Assembly: GCA_963734635.1 (NCBI GenBank)
Contig: CAVTIA010000011.1
Location: forward strand, 186,001-250,000
Direction of reading: 5' to 3'
DNA from: DATCJA01 sp963734635
Lineage (GTDB): Bacteria; Acidobacteriota; Vicinamibacteria; Vicinamibacterales; UBA2999
Length of the DNA: 64,000 nucleotides
This document shows, in pieces, positions 8,496 to 17,435 of the stretch. The notes under the pieces are model-generated. The model saw nothing but the letters and a program-made list of their open reading frames with translations, searched no databases and was not told where the DNA came from. Numbering within the stretch: the stretch's first letter is position 1; every line of letters begins with the position of its first letter. The position numbers were made by a program, and so were the translations under genes.

Positions 8496-10174
8496 CACTG
8501 TGTGGAATTCAGCCTCGGGCGGGCGAACTGCTCGTTGGGGAGGTACCGAGGCATCTCAGGAGCGTTTGCGATACGCCACCCAAGTTCCGCGAGAAAACGC
8601 ATGTCGTTGACCGCGCCCGTGTAGTCCCACGATGGAAGCACCTCGTCACCGGGCTGATGGTAGCGCTTGTCGTCGTATTCCATCTTGAGCCGCTTCGCGG
8701 CCTCGCTATTCGGGCCCACGTACTCTGCCGGATCGCTCAATGACAACGCAGGGACGCCGATCTTCGCGAAGGGAAAATGGTCGGAACGGAAGAAGTACCC
8801 GCGCTCCGGCTCCGGGTCGGGTCCGACGATCCTGGTCTGCTCGCCCGCGAGCGTCGAGGCGAGCGCGCCGAGCGTTGAACGCTCGGATCCAAGCAGCACG
8901 ATGTCGCGGCTCGGTCCCCCCATGTTGAGCGAGTCGATATTGATATTGCCCGCCCATGCGTCAGCCGAAAGCACCGGATGTGCGGCGAAGTATTCGGCGC
9001 CGAGAAGACCCGACTCTTCTGCTGTCGTAAACAGCACATAAATCGATCGGGCTGGCCTCGCCGACGCGTGCGCGAGCGCCTGCGCTATCTCGAGCGTTCC
9101 GGCCAGGCCCGATGCATTGTCGATGGCGCCGTTGTAGATCCGATCTGCATCAGGCGCATCGCCAGGCTGCGGGTCGCGCACACCCAAATGGTCGTAGTGC
9201 GCTGTGTAAATGACAGCTTGCGACGGATTCGTGCCGCGAAGGACCCCGATGACATTCGGCGACGACCTCTTCGCGACGGTCTGGTCGATCGTTGCGGTCG
9301 CACGGATCCCGAATGGTGTTGGCATCGCACCGCGCGCGCTCGCGGCTTTCCGCAACACGTCGAGGTCCTTGCCAGCGCGCTTGGCGATTTCCCGTGCCGC
9401 CTGGTCGGTCACCCACGCCTTCAATGAGAGGCGCGGGGCGCCCTGAACCGACGGGATGGAATACTGTGTGCCGCTCCATGAGGACTGCACGACCTGCCAC
9501 GGATATGTCGCGGATTCATCCGTGTGGATCAGAATGGCGCCCGCAGCGCCCTGCCGAGCCGCTTCCTCGAACTTGTATGTCCACCGCCCGTAATACGTGA
9601 GCGCGCGGCCGGCGAATAGTTCCGGCTCCTCGGCGGTAGCGGGTGGATCGTTGACCATCACGAGGGCGATCTTTCCAGCCATGTCGACGCCCGCATAGTC
9701 ATTCCAGCGGTATTCGGGGGCGACTATGCCGTGGCCCACAAAGACGATTTCTCCCGACGCCTCGACCTGCGGCTCCTGAATGTCGCTGAACGCCACGACG
9801 TCCTTCAAATACGTAAATCGCGGGCCGGTGCCTGCAGCGAGGGTAAATGACGGCTTCACCACCGATTCAACGATCGCGACATCCTGGAAGTAGCTGCCGT
9901 TATCGCCAGCCGGCTCGAAGCCCAGGAGAGCAAGCTGCGAAGCCAGATACTTCGCCGCCAGCTGCCCACCGCGGGTTGAGGGCGCCCGCCCTTCCAGCAG
10001 GTCGTCGGACAGATACCGCAAGTGGGCAGCGATACCGTCGCTGCGAATCTCATCCAGAGCCGGTCCGGAGGTGGACGTGGGCTGTGCGGAAAGCGACCCG
10101 AATCGCGTTTGAACGGCCAGAACCGTGGCAATTACGACGGCCCCTGCGACTACAAGCCAAAGAACAGTGCGCAT
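8495..10174 (-). CDS. M28 family metallopeptidase with PA domain
   Basis: A 559-residue exported aminopeptidase. Residues 1-25 form a signal peptide or anchor. A protease-associated (PA) insert covers roughly residues 130-270 (IVAPEYRWNDYAGVDMAGKIALV, then AAGAILIHTDE). The C-terminal di-zinc peptidase domain has YTAHYDHLG (His), GAIDNASGLAG (bridging Asp), TTAEESGLLGAEYF (catalytic Glu and zinc Glu), NIDSLNM (Asp) and FRSDHFPFAKIG (His), so all five metal ligands and the catalytic acid are present. It probably releases N-terminal amino acids from peptides in the periplasm or outside the cell. The frame extends further upstream, but the ATG at 10174 precedes the signal sequence. Confidence 0.9.
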   Translation of the reverse strand: MRTVLWLVVAGAVVIATVLAVQTRFGSLSAQPTSTSGPALDEIRSDGIAAHLRYLSDDLLEGRAPSTRGGQLAAKYLASQLALLGFEPAGDNGSYFQDVAIVESVVKPSFTLAAGTGPRFTYLKDVVAFSDIQEPQVEASGEIVFVGHGIVAPEYRWNDYAGVDMAGKIALVMVNDPPATAEEPELFAGRALTYYGRWTYKFEEAARQGAAGAILIHTDESATYPWQVVQSSWSGTQYSIPSVQGAPRLSLKAWVTDQAAREIAKRAGKDLDVLRKAASARGAMPTPFGIRATATIDQTVAKRSSPNVIGVLRGTNPSQAVIYTAHYDHLGVRDPQPGDAPDADRIYNGAIDNASGLAGTLEIAQALAHASARPARSIYVLFTTAEESGLLGAEYFAAHPVLSADAWAGNINIDSLNMGGPSRDIVLLGSERSTLGALASTLAGEQTRIVGPDPEPERGYFFRSDHFPFAKIGVPALSLSDPAEYVGPNSEAAKRLKMEYDDKRYHQPGDEVLPSWDYTGAVNDMRFLAELGWRIANAPEMPRYLPNEQFARPRLNSTQ

Positions 10175-11081
10175 GCGGCCAGTATATGGGCGACCGACTC
10201 TCGACGCATGTACTGAACGGTTGAGCCTGGCTCTATTCACAGGAACTTTGTTTGCACGCTCCTCACCCGTGCCCGACCTGACACGCCCGGACGACGTTGC
10301 CGGCGCTACCTCAACCGGAACCGACGTCGAGCCATCGTCGCCGAATTCTGCAGCGTCGTTGCCAATCGAATCGCCCGGTGACGACGGTGAGCCGAGTGCG
10401 CCGCCGCGGGCCGAACCGCCCGGTGAGCCACATGTCGCGCCGCGCACGCCCGTCGAGCATCGTGCACCTGCCGCTCCCTACGGGACGTTTCGCGACCTGA
10501 ACGATCGACTCGTTTGGGATCTGATCGAAGCCGTGAAGGTGGTCCTTCGACGGGAAGCCTCGGACCGGCTGCGTGACATCTACATGGTTGGAGATATCGA
10601 AAAGGACCCTGCCCGAAACGTGATCGAGCGGATGCGGGAGTTGGCCAACGACGACAACCGGCCGATCACGTTGTACATCAACAGCGCCGGGGGAAACGTG
10701 ACCGACGGCCTCGCGATGCACGACTCGATTCGCCAGCTCGTACACCGCGGCATCGAGGTCACGATCGTCGTGCAGGGGATGGCGTATTCAATGGCGTCGG
10801 TGATCCTGCAGGCCGCGAGCCCGGGCCGCAGGCTTGCGCAGCCGCACTCCTGGATCATGATCCACGAGCCGGCAAAATGGGCGGGCTGGCAGTCCACGTC
10901 TGCCGCCGCACAGCATCTCGATCGGCTCAAGCAGATGCAGGCGCAGATTTACGAGATCCTGTCTGCGCGCTCGGGTCGCCCGCTCAACAAGATCATCCGC
11001 GACACCAAGCGGACGGATTTCTATCTCGACGCCGCGAAAGCGCTGGAGTACGGGTTGATAGACGGAATCGCTGAGTCGTAG
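10173..11081 (+). CDS. ClpP-like serine protease with long acidic/proline-rich N-terminus
   Basis: The C-terminal 190 residues align with ClpP, the barrel-forming serine peptidase. YINSAGGNVTDGLAMHDSI is the oxyanion/handle region, GMAYSMASVIL carries the nucleophile Ser in the ClpP position, PHSWIMIHEP the catalytic His, and EYGLIDGI the C-terminal helix end. The third residue is unusual: where E. coli ClpP has Asp in TERDRF, this protein has TKRTDF, so Asp is displaced by one position and Thr takes its place. About 110 residues rich in Pro, Glu, Asp and Ser precede the fold. The start is uncertain (ATG 10173, TTG 10221 or TTG 10248). No Clp ATPase gene is nearby. Confidence 0.75.
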   Translation: MRPVYGRPTLDACTERLSLALFTGTLFARSSPVPDLTRPDDVAGATSTGTDVEPSSPNSAASLPIESPGDDGEPSAPPRAEPPGEPHVAPRTPVEHRAPAAPYGTFRDLNDRLVWDLIEAVKVVLRREASDRLRDIYMVGDIEKDPARNVIERMRELANDDNRPITLYINSAGGNVTDGLAMHDSIRQLVHRGIEVTIVVQGMAYSMASVILQAASPGRRLAQPHSWIMIHEPAKWAGWQSTSAAAQHLDRLKQMQAQIYEILSARSGRPLNKIIRDTKRTDFYLDAAKALEYGLIDGIAES

Positions 11082-11147
11082 ATCCAGCCGTTCTCCGGCG
11101 ACCGTCGGCTGGCTCCGCGACACAGCTGCTCTCACATCCGGTGGCGG

Positions 11148-13418
11148 TCAATTGAGGATGTCGAACTGCCGGACGTACTTCACGATGAACGCCCGGTTCA
11201 CCGGACCAAGCCCATTCAACGCTTCCGTGTTGTTGTAAACGACGAACAGACCCGTACCGGCCGTTTCGAGCCAGTGGAACCGCAGGTTGGTTGACCACCG
11301 GTTGGTGCGGTCGTTGTACTGCAGGAGACTCTGCACGAACACCGACGGGCTGAAGTTGTAGGTCACCCGCATGTTGCCAAGGTTGGTGTGGAACGCGCCC
11401 TGCGGCAGATCGATCTCCCGGTAATTCCAGGTCGCATCGAGCGTGAACCGGCCGCCGTCGCGCAGGATGACCTGGAACGTCGGACTGCTCTGCCGGCCGT
11501 TGAGGAAAGTCCCAAGGTCCCACTGCAGACGGCCGTAGATTGGCTGCCGGCGGTCGCTGTTGTAGCGGACGGTTGTGCGGAGGCCGCCGTGCTCCCCTGG
11601 CGGCACAACGATGCCCGGGTAAACCTCGAAGGGCTCGCGCAACCCATCCCATGTTCCGTTGAGCCCCAACGTAATGAACTGCCCGTTTTCCCAGTCCCAG
11701 TGGTTGTCCACGTGGAGCTCCGCGTTGAGGAGTCCACCGTCCTGGTAGTCGAAGCGGGTGTAATTGAAGTGGGGGTTCAACTCGCGGAAGCCCGCATTTC
11801 TGAGCGCCTGCTGCCGCCACACTTCCCCGTAGCCGACGCGGTAGCGGCGGTACCCGCCGGGCGTTTCCAGGAAGCCGACCTCCGGGTTGAAATTCTCGCC
11901 GGTCTCGCCGTACTCCAATTGGGCATCATGACGGCCGTCATCCCATCGCATGTTCGCGTTGTACGCGAAGTCCCGCCCCAACCGCCCCGGCGTTTCGGTG
12001 CGGGCGCCGTAGCTCGACAGCGTGAAATGTTCGCCAACACCCAGGCGTGCATCGGTCCCCCACGTGCGGTTCCAATTGTTCCCGCTCGCACCCTCTCCGG
12101 TCGCCGAGCGGTTGATGAACATCACCCCCACGCCAGACCGGTTGCGAAGCTCACGGCTCGCGCGAACGACTGAGAAGTTGTTGGCCGGGGTCGACACCGT
12201 ATCGTCGGTTTGCATGTTCAGGATGCCGACGTTGAAGCCGTTGACCTTGCCGGTGAGACGCCCTCCGGCGCGGATGGGAACGAGATTGCCGTTGTCGTCG
12301 AGGCCGATGCGCCGGCTGAAGAAGAGATCGACTTCCTGGCCCTGACCGATGCGGAAAAGGCCTGAGTTCTCCTGGAAAAATGGGCGCTTTTCGGGAAACC
12401 GCAGATTGAAGCGGGTGAAGTTGATCTGCTGGTTGTCGACCTCGACCTGCGCGAAATCGGTGTTGTAGGTGGCGTCGAGGTTCAGGCTGGGCGTCACGCC
12501 AAATTTCGCGTCGAACCCGAAGTCGCCGTTCGTGTCGTTAACGATACCGCTGCGCGTGTAGTCACGATTGGCCGAGCCGATGACGTACGGCAGCACCTTC
12601 AAATTGCGCGGCGTCTGCAGCTTCAGGCCGCGCAGGTCTCCTGCCGAGGAGAGTCGCCCGATGTCGTATACACGCGCGAGCGGCGCCCAATAGGTCCGCT
12701 CACGTGTGCGCTGGATGTTCCGGTACGCGTTGATCCCCCACGTCTGGGGCGCCGGACCATAGCGCAGCGTCCGTAACGGAATCCTGAACTCGGCGGTCCA
12801 ACCCGATTCCGTGATGTTCGTTCTTACGTCCCAGCTGCCGTCCCACGTGTTGCTGGCCCTTCCCTGGTCGCGCACCTGGCCGTCGTACTGGACCCCTTGC
12901 GCGTTGGTGCCAAATACGAACCCGTTCTGCTGGTCGCGGAAGGTGTCGAAGATGATCTGGAACGAGTCCATCTCATTCAGCTCCGCGTCGCGGCGCGTGT
13001 CAGTGGTCACGATCTGCGACGGGTCGCTATCGCGCAGCATGACGCCCACGTAAATCGCGTCGTCGTCGTAAAGGATGCGGACTTCGGTGTCCTCTGAGGC
13101 GGGCTGGCCCTCGAAAGGCTCTGCCTGGACGAAATTCGCGAGCGGCGCCGCCTGCTGCCATGCGGGTTCATTGAGCAGGCCGTCGATCATCGGTGCCTCG
13201 GCAATCGCGAACGCCGTGGCCGCCAGACGTCCTTCGGACGCTGCGTCTGCGCCAGTTTGCCCTGCTTGCGCCTGTGCTACCTGCGCGGGTGGGACCTGGG
13301 CTTGTGGCTGTGCCTGGGCCTGTCCGGCCAAGGCGGGTTCCGTCTTCGTTCCTACGAACAGGGCCGCGACCGTCGTACAGACAACGAGCGCACGCCGAGT
13401 AGACCGACGAATGGACAT
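11148..13418 (-). CDS. DUF5916 outer-membrane protein with CBM9-like domain
   Basis: A 756-residue exported protein. A signal peptide (about residues 8-33, ending ALA) is followed by an Ala/Gln-rich linker. A CBM9-like domain at about 70-230 has DGLLNEPAWQQA, EVRILYDDDAIYVGV, GTNAQGVQYDGQ and WTAEFRIPLRTLRYG. The DUF5916 region follows, with NTDFAQVEVDNQQINFTRF and FPEKRPFFQENSG, and then many alternating hydrophobic strands ending in an aromatic-rich C-terminus, consistent with a beta-barrel in the outer membrane. Family function is not established; carbohydrate binding is inferred from the N-terminal domain. AAGGGA lies 12 bases before the ATG. A paralogue lies immediately upstream on the same strand. 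Confidence 0.82.
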   Translation of the reverse strand: MSIRRSTRRALVVCTTVAALFVGTKTEPALAGQAQAQPQAQVPPAQVAQAQAGQTGADAASEGRLAATAFAIAEAPMIDGLLNEPAWQQAAPLANFVQAEPFEGQPASEDTEVRILYDDDAIYVGVMLRDSDPSQIVTTDTRRDAELNEMDSFQIIFDTFRDQQNGFVFGTNAQGVQYDGQVRDQGRASNTWDGSWDVRTNITESGWTAEFRIPLRTLRYGPAPQTWGINAYRNIQRTRERTYWAPLARVYDIGRLSSAGDLRGLKLQTPRNLKVLPYVIGSANRDYTRSGIVNDTNGDFGFDAKFGVTPSLNLDATYNTDFAQVEVDNQQINFTRFNLRFPEKRPFFQENSGLFRIGQGQEVDLFFSRRIGLDDNGNLVPIRAGGRLTGKVNGFNVGILNMQTDDTVSTPANNFSVVRASRELRNRSGVGVMFINRSATGEGASGNNWNRTWGTDARLGVGEHFTLSSYGARTETPGRLGRDFAYNANMRWDDGRHDAQLEYGETGENFNPEVGFLETPGGYRRYRVGYGEVWRQQALRNAGFRELNPHFNYTRFDYQDGGLLNAELHVDNHWDWENGQFITLGLNGTWDGLREPFEVYPGIVVPPGEHGGLRTTVRYNSDRRQPIYGRLQWDLGTFLNGRQSSPTFQVILRDGGRFTLDATWNYREIDLPQGAFHTNLGNMRVTYNFSPSVFVQSLLQYNDRTNRWSTNLRFHWLETAGTGLFVVYNNTEALNGLGPVNRAFIVKYVRQFDILN

Positions 13419-13665
13419 AGATTTGTGGAGTCCCTTGGTGGATCTGCGCTGAACGAGCCAAGCCAACCGGGCCTGACGAATCCACCGATAATAGCCAAAC
13501 GCTTGTAAATACGTCAATTACGGGCTCGGCGTTTATCGGCCCGCCGTCCGGCTTGGAGCGGACAAGTCACAGGTCACATCGCACGAGGCACAAGTCACGA
13601 TGCTGGATGGGACGCACCGCAGTTTCTGGCAACTGACAGAAGACTTGTCTCGCCGATGCGTGTGC

Positions 13666-13788
13666 CCGCGCAGGCTAACCCGCGCAGGCTAAAGCCTGCG
13701 CTCTACAGACGTTACAGGCATGGGCGCCAGGACGTAGCCGTGGGCCTCAGCCCACGCGTGGCCGCGCAGGCTGAAGCCTGCGCGCTAC
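13666..13788. repeat. Cluster of GTAG/CTAC-bounded palindromes
   Basis: The 380-base spacer between the two DUF5916 genes carries a partial unit at 13666-13680, a full palindrome GCGCAGGCTAAAGCCTGCGC with CTCTAC tail at 13682-13706, a variant GTAGCCGTGGGCCTCAGCCCACG at 13734-13756, and GCGCAGGCTGAAGCCTGCGC with GCTAC tail at 13764-13788. The same family recurs at 17399, 28108, 36963, 47485 and 48445. The remaining part of the spacer (about 13505-13660) shows no gene or other structure that I can recognise. Confidence 0.75.
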
Positions 13789-13798
13789 ACACCCTGCG

Positions 13799-16021
13799 TC
13801 ACAGGGCCAGCATGTAGGTAAGCTTTGCGATCAGCGCCCGATCCAGCCGCGAATTGGTTCGTTCGTCGCGCCGCTCGTTGTACACGAGGAAGAAGTCGCT
13901 CAGCGGCCGATGGATGATGTTGAAGCGCACGTTCGAGCTGATCTGCCGGGTATCGGTGTTGTACTGCACGAGCGCGTTCAGGAAGACGTTCGTGCTGAAG
14001 CTGTAATTGACGCGCGCGGTGGCGAGGGTCGAAACGTAGGACACGCCGGGCAGATCGATGTCGTTGATTTGCAGGTTCAGCGACGCGTTCAGCCTTTCGT
14101 TCGGGCGCATCGATGGACCGATCGAATACGACCGCTTGTACCCGTCGTAAAACGGGCCGAACGAGTAGCGTACGGAAGGCGTGATCGGCGCGGCCGGATC
14201 GCCGTTGAAGACCGCGAAATACTCGGTAAATTCATGGCGCCCCGTCGATACAACGGCCCTTCTGGGACCGTTCAGTGTGAACGGCACCTCGACGACTTCC
14301 GCGAAGGTGTTCACCCCCACTTCGATGAAGCCGCCGCTCGAGAGCTCCAACGGCAAATGGTAGCCGCTGAACCGCTGATCCATCGCGCCGTCATCCTGGC
14401 CCGTATACAGCTCGAACTCCCAGTGCGGCGAGCTCTCCCGCACCCAGGCAGGGAACCAGGACGGCCGGAATGCCCGGGAGATGTTACTCGACTGCACGTT
14501 CACGCCGCGCAGCGGCGTGAACCCGAGATCGTTCTCGAACTGCCCGCCGATGGCGTCGAGGCCCCACCGAAATCGCCAAGTCCGATCTCGATATTCCGCG
14601 AAGCCACGCGCCGTGAACTCGTTGCCGGCGCCGGCCACACGCGGCTCATTCGACATCGACTTTCCGACGACGCCATTGAGGGTCAGGTACCCGAAGCGGA
14701 AATTGGCGTCGACACCCGCCATCCGGTTGTACCCGGCACCCGCGTCATCCTTGTTGAGCAGCACCGCGCCGATGTCTGAATTCGTCAGGATGTCGCGACG
14801 AAGCCGGATAGCGGTGATGTTCGCGTCGGGGATGCCGGCGGCGTCACCCTGCTGGATGTTCAGTGCGCCGACGGAGTACGCGCCAGCGCGTCCGGATAAC
14901 CGCGTGCCCGCCACAATCGGAAGCGCCTGACCGTCTTCGGAAAGCCCGATTCGGCGGCTGAAGAACAGCCGCATCTGCGGCACCCGCGACAATCGGCTGC
15001 CGTAGAAGATGGCGCCCGTGTTGTTCCCAAAGAAGCCGCCGGTCGAGCCGAAATCGAACATCCCTGCGTTTTCGAGGAAGAAATCCCGTTTTTCCGGGAA
15101 AAAGAGGTTGAACCGCGTCAGGTTGACCTGCTGCTCGTCGGCCTCCACCTGCGAGAAGTCGGTATTGACCGTGAAATCCCATACGAGGCCGGTCGTGACG
15201 CCGTACTTCACGTCCACGCCGCCGTCGAAATTGCCCTCGGTCGGCAGCTGGCCCACCGTGCTGCCGCTCGTCGAAAGGTACGGCTTGATCCGGAGGTTCC
15301 TGCCCGCCCGAATGCCACTCAGGCCATTGAGCGTGCCGGCCATCGAGACGCGCTCCAGCCCGTATATGCGCGGCAGCGGCGACCAGAAGCTGTCTTCGTT
15401 GAGGCGCCGCACCTTGCGGCGGAAATTGATGCCCCACGTCTGGGGGTCGCGATCGGCGAACTTGAGCGTGCGAAAAGGAATCACGACTTCCGCCACCCAC
15501 CCGGTCTCGTTGATCCGCGCCTCCACGGCCCAGATGCCGTCCCAGTTCACGTTGAAGTCGCGGCCTTCGTTGGCCAGCTGCGCGTCCCATTTCGCGCCGC
15601 CAGGGTTGGTCGCGAACTGATACCCGTTGCGGCCGTCGTGAAACGTGTCCAGCAGGATTACGAAGGCGTCGCTTCCGTCGACTGCAAAGTCCTTCTTCAG
15701 GTCTTTGACGACGATTCTGGACGGCTCGGGATCGGTAGCGACAATGCCGAAATAGATCGCTTCCTCGTCGTAGACGACGCGCACCTCGGTGTCGAACGTG
15801 GCGGGCTCACCCTCGCGCGGCTCGTTCTGGATGAACTCACGCGCGACGGGCGCCACCTGCCATGCAGCCTCGTCGAACCGGCCGTCAAGGACGATCGGGC
15901 TCGCAGCACGCGAAGCAGCTGCAGTACGTTCCTCCGACGATGTTCCTTGAGGGGCCTGCGCCAGAGCAGTGGCGCCGCTGCACACCAAACACAGAGGTAT
16001 TAGGGCGAAACAAAAGCGCAT
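13799..16021 (-). CDS. DUF5916 outer-membrane protein with CBM9-like domain (paralogue)
   Basis: A 740-residue paralogue of the preceding gene product with the same architecture. It has a signal peptide (residues 1-22, ending ALA), a CBM9-like domain with DGRFDEAAWQVA, EVRVVYDEEAIYFGI and GWVAEVVIPFRTLKF, a DUF5916 core with NTDFSQVEADEQQVNLTRF and FFPEKRDFFLENAGMF, and a long barrel-like C-terminus. A glycine/phenylalanine loop with FGNNTGAIFYGSRLS is specific to this copy. The ATG at 16021 is preceded by an in-frame TTG one codon upstream. The two copies share clear motif-by-motif similarity, so they probably arose by tandem duplication; separate spacers with repeats suggest they may be transcribed independently. 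Confidence 0.82.
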   Translation of the reverse strand: MRFCFALIPLCLVCSGATALAQAPQGTSSEERTAAASRAASPIVLDGRFDEAAWQVAPVAREFIQNEPREGEPATFDTEVRVVYDEEAIYFGIVATDPEPSRIVVKDLKKDFAVDGSDAFVILLDTFHDGRNGYQFATNPGGAKWDAQLANEGRDFNVNWDGIWAVEARINETGWVAEVVIPFRTLKFADRDPQTWGINFRRKVRRLNEDSFWSPLPRIYGLERVSMAGTLNGLSGIRAGRNLRIKPYLSTSGSTVGQLPTEGNFDGGVDVKYGVTTGLVWDFTVNTDFSQVEADEQQVNLTRFNLFFPEKRDFFLENAGMFDFGSTGGFFGNNTGAIFYGSRLSRVPQMRLFFSRRIGLSEDGQALPIVAGTRLSGRAGAYSVGALNIQQGDAAGIPDANITAIRLRRDILTNSDIGAVLLNKDDAGAGYNRMAGVDANFRFGYLTLNGVVGKSMSNEPRVAGAGNEFTARGFAEYRDRTWRFRWGLDAIGGQFENDLGFTPLRGVNVQSSNISRAFRPSWFPAWVRESSPHWEFELYTGQDDGAMDQRFSGYHLPLELSSGGFIEVGVNTFAEVVEVPFTLNGPRRAVVSTGRHEFTEYFAVFNGDPAAPITPSVRYSFGPFYDGYKRSYSIGPSMRPNERLNASLNLQINDIDLPGVSYVSTLATARVNYSFSTNVFLNALVQYNTDTRQISSNVRFNIIHRPLSDFFLVYNERRDERTNSRLDRALIAKLTYMLAL

Positions 16022-16084
16022 CAATAATCCTGTCCAGCGCCATATTCGTTCAGGTCGCGACGACAGAAGAATCTATCAGATGTA

Positions 16085-16220
16085 GGCGCGCAGAGCGCGC
16101 CAAGCAGATACTGCCAACCAGCCAAGGGCTCGTCCCCACGAATAACGGGATATCACCCCTCGACTTTGCTCGGGGTGTCCTGAGCGATAGTCGAAGGACA
16201 AGGGCGAGCCCTTGGCTGGT
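16085..16220 (+). repeat. Hairpin-core-hairpin element, copy 2 of 4 (with nested insertion)
   Basis: Left stem-loop GGCGCGC-AGA-GCGCGCC (16085-16101), core AAGCAGATACTGCCA (16102-16116), and a perfect 16-bp second stem ACCAGCCAAGGGCTCG (16117-16132) with CGAGCCCTTGGCTGGT (16205-16220). The loop of the second stem holds a different palindrome (16155-16199), apparently inserted. It lies between the divergent DUF5916 and quinone oxidoreductase genes, where their promoters should be. Confidence 0.75.
16155..16199. repeat. CTCGACTTTGCTC palindromic repeat nested in the element above
   Basis: The sequence ACCCCTCGACTTTGCTCGGGGT, followed by GTCCTGAGCGATAGTCGAAGGAC, forms overlapping inverted repeats. 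A near-identical copy lies at 17283-17330 outside any hairpin-core-hairpin element, so it is an independent repeat family that has landed in the terminal loop. Confidence 0.7.
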
Positions 16221-16249
16221 TTGATGGTAATTTCGTCGCCGGCTGCCGC

Positions 16250-17251
16250 ATGAAAGCCGTCGTCCTTCGCGAACTTGGCGACCCTGACGTCCTGCAGCTC
16301 CAGGACGTGCCGGACCCTCAGCCCGGCCCAGGGGAGGTTGTCGTGCGTCTCCGGGCGGCGGCATTGAACCGCCGCGACGTCTGGATCCGCAAAGGGCGCT
16401 ACGCCGGCATCAAGCTGCCGGTGATTCTCGGATCGGACGGCGCGGGCGAGGTCCTCGAAACCGGTGCGGGCGCCGATTCGGCACTCATCGGGCGAGAGGT
16501 CGTCATCGACCCCGCGTTCAACTGGGGTGACGACGAGCGGGCCCAAGGGGCCGACTTTCAGATCCTGGGTCTGCCGCGCGACGGCACCTACGCCGAACGG
16601 GTCACCGTTCCGGCCGCCAACCTGCACGACAAACCTCGGCACCTGTCGTGGGAGGAGGCTGCCGCAATGCCGCTCGCCTCGGTTACGGCATTCCGGGCGC
16701 TCGTCACCCGCGCGCGGCTCAGTGCGGGCGAGTCGGTGGTCATTACAGGCATCGGTGGAGGAGTCGCGACCTGCGCGCTCCTCATCGCGACACGCCTGGG
16801 CGCTCGCGTTTACGTGACGTCAGGGACCCCTGCGAAGATCGACGCGGCGAGGGCCCATGGCGCGGCCGGCGGTGTCGACCACAACGATCCCGATTGGCCG
16901 CGGGCAATGACAGCGCTGATCGGCGGCCGTCCCGACGTGGTGATCGACGGGGCGGGAGGCGACACGTTGAACGCCGCGCTGGACCTTGTCGTCCCCGGTG
17001 GGCGCGTCGTCTCGTACGGCGCGACGCTCGGGCCTGCGAAGAACCTGGAGGTGCGCCGGATCTTCTGGAAGCAGGTCAACGTGCTCGGGAGCACGATGGG
17101 CACCAGGGGCGACTTCGCGGCAATGCTGCAGTTGTACGCTGCCGGACTGCGTCCCATTGTCGACCGGGTGTTTCCCCTCGGCGAGGCGGCGGAGGCGCAT
17201 CGCTGGATGGAAGAGGCGAAGCAGTTCGGGAAGATCGTGTTGAAGATCTGA
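16250..17251 (+). CDS. Zinc-independent alcohol dehydrogenase / quinone oxidoreductase (MDR family)
   Basis: A 333-residue medium-chain dehydrogenase/reductase. The N-terminal GroES-like domain has GPGEVVVRLRAAALNRRDVWIRKG and LGSDGAGEV. The Rossmann domain begins near residue 160 with VVITGIGGGVATCALLIATRLGARVYVTSG, and DVVIDGAGGDTLNAAL is the usual second half. The catalytic zinc ligands of alcohol dehydrogenases (GHE, and Cys at the GroES active site) are absent, which places it with quinone oxidoreductase-like enzymes that use NAD(P)H. The substrate cannot be inferred. It starts at ATG 16250, divergent from the DUF5916 gene. Confidence 0.85.
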   Translation: MKAVVLRELGDPDVLQLQDVPDPQPGPGEVVVRLRAAALNRRDVWIRKGRYAGIKLPVILGSDGAGEVLETGAGADSALIGREVVIDPAFNWGDDERAQGADFQILGLPRDGTYAERVTVPAANLHDKPRHLSWEEAAAMPLASVTAFRALVTRARLSAGESVVITGIGGGVATCALLIATRLGARVYVTSGTPAKIDAARAHGAAGGVDHNDPDWPRAMTALIGGRPDVVIDGAGGDTLNAALDLVVPGGRVVSYGATLGPAKNLEVRRIFWKQVNVLGSTMGTRGDFAAMLQLYAAGLRPIVDRVFPLGEAAEAHRWMEEAKQFGKIVLKI

Positions 17252-17282
17252 GACGCGCCGCAGACAGAGCTGAGACAGGCCA

Positions 17283-17376
17283 CGCCCCTCGACTTTGCTC
17301 GGGGCGTCCTGAGCGAAAGTCGAAGGACGGAGACGCAGAGACACGGAGAAAATCAACGATCTCTGTGTCTCCGAGT
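17283..17376. repeat. CTCGACTTTGCTC palindrome followed by a second inverted repeat
   Basis: The first half (17283-17330) is the CGCCCCTCGACTTTGCTCGGGGCG palindrome with its GAGCGAAAGTCGAAGG partner. The second half (about 17330-17376) pairs AGACACGGAGA with TCTCTGTGTCT around a short AAATCAACGA loop. The spacer lies between convergent genes, so a bidirectional terminator role is possible, but there is no T-run. Confidence 0.6.
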
Positions 17377-17398
17377 CTTCTGTGGCTCGTGGGGAGGA

Positions 17399-17426
17399 GT
17401 AGCGCGCAGGCTTCAGCCTGCGCGCC
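17399..17426. repeat. GTAG-type palindrome GCGCAGGCTTCAGCCTGCGC
   Basis: A single palindrome of the family described at 13666, directly after the stop codon of the minus-strand TonB receptor. Stem of 8-9 bp around the TTCA loop. Confidence 0.65.
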
Positions 17427-17435
17427 GTGTCGTCC

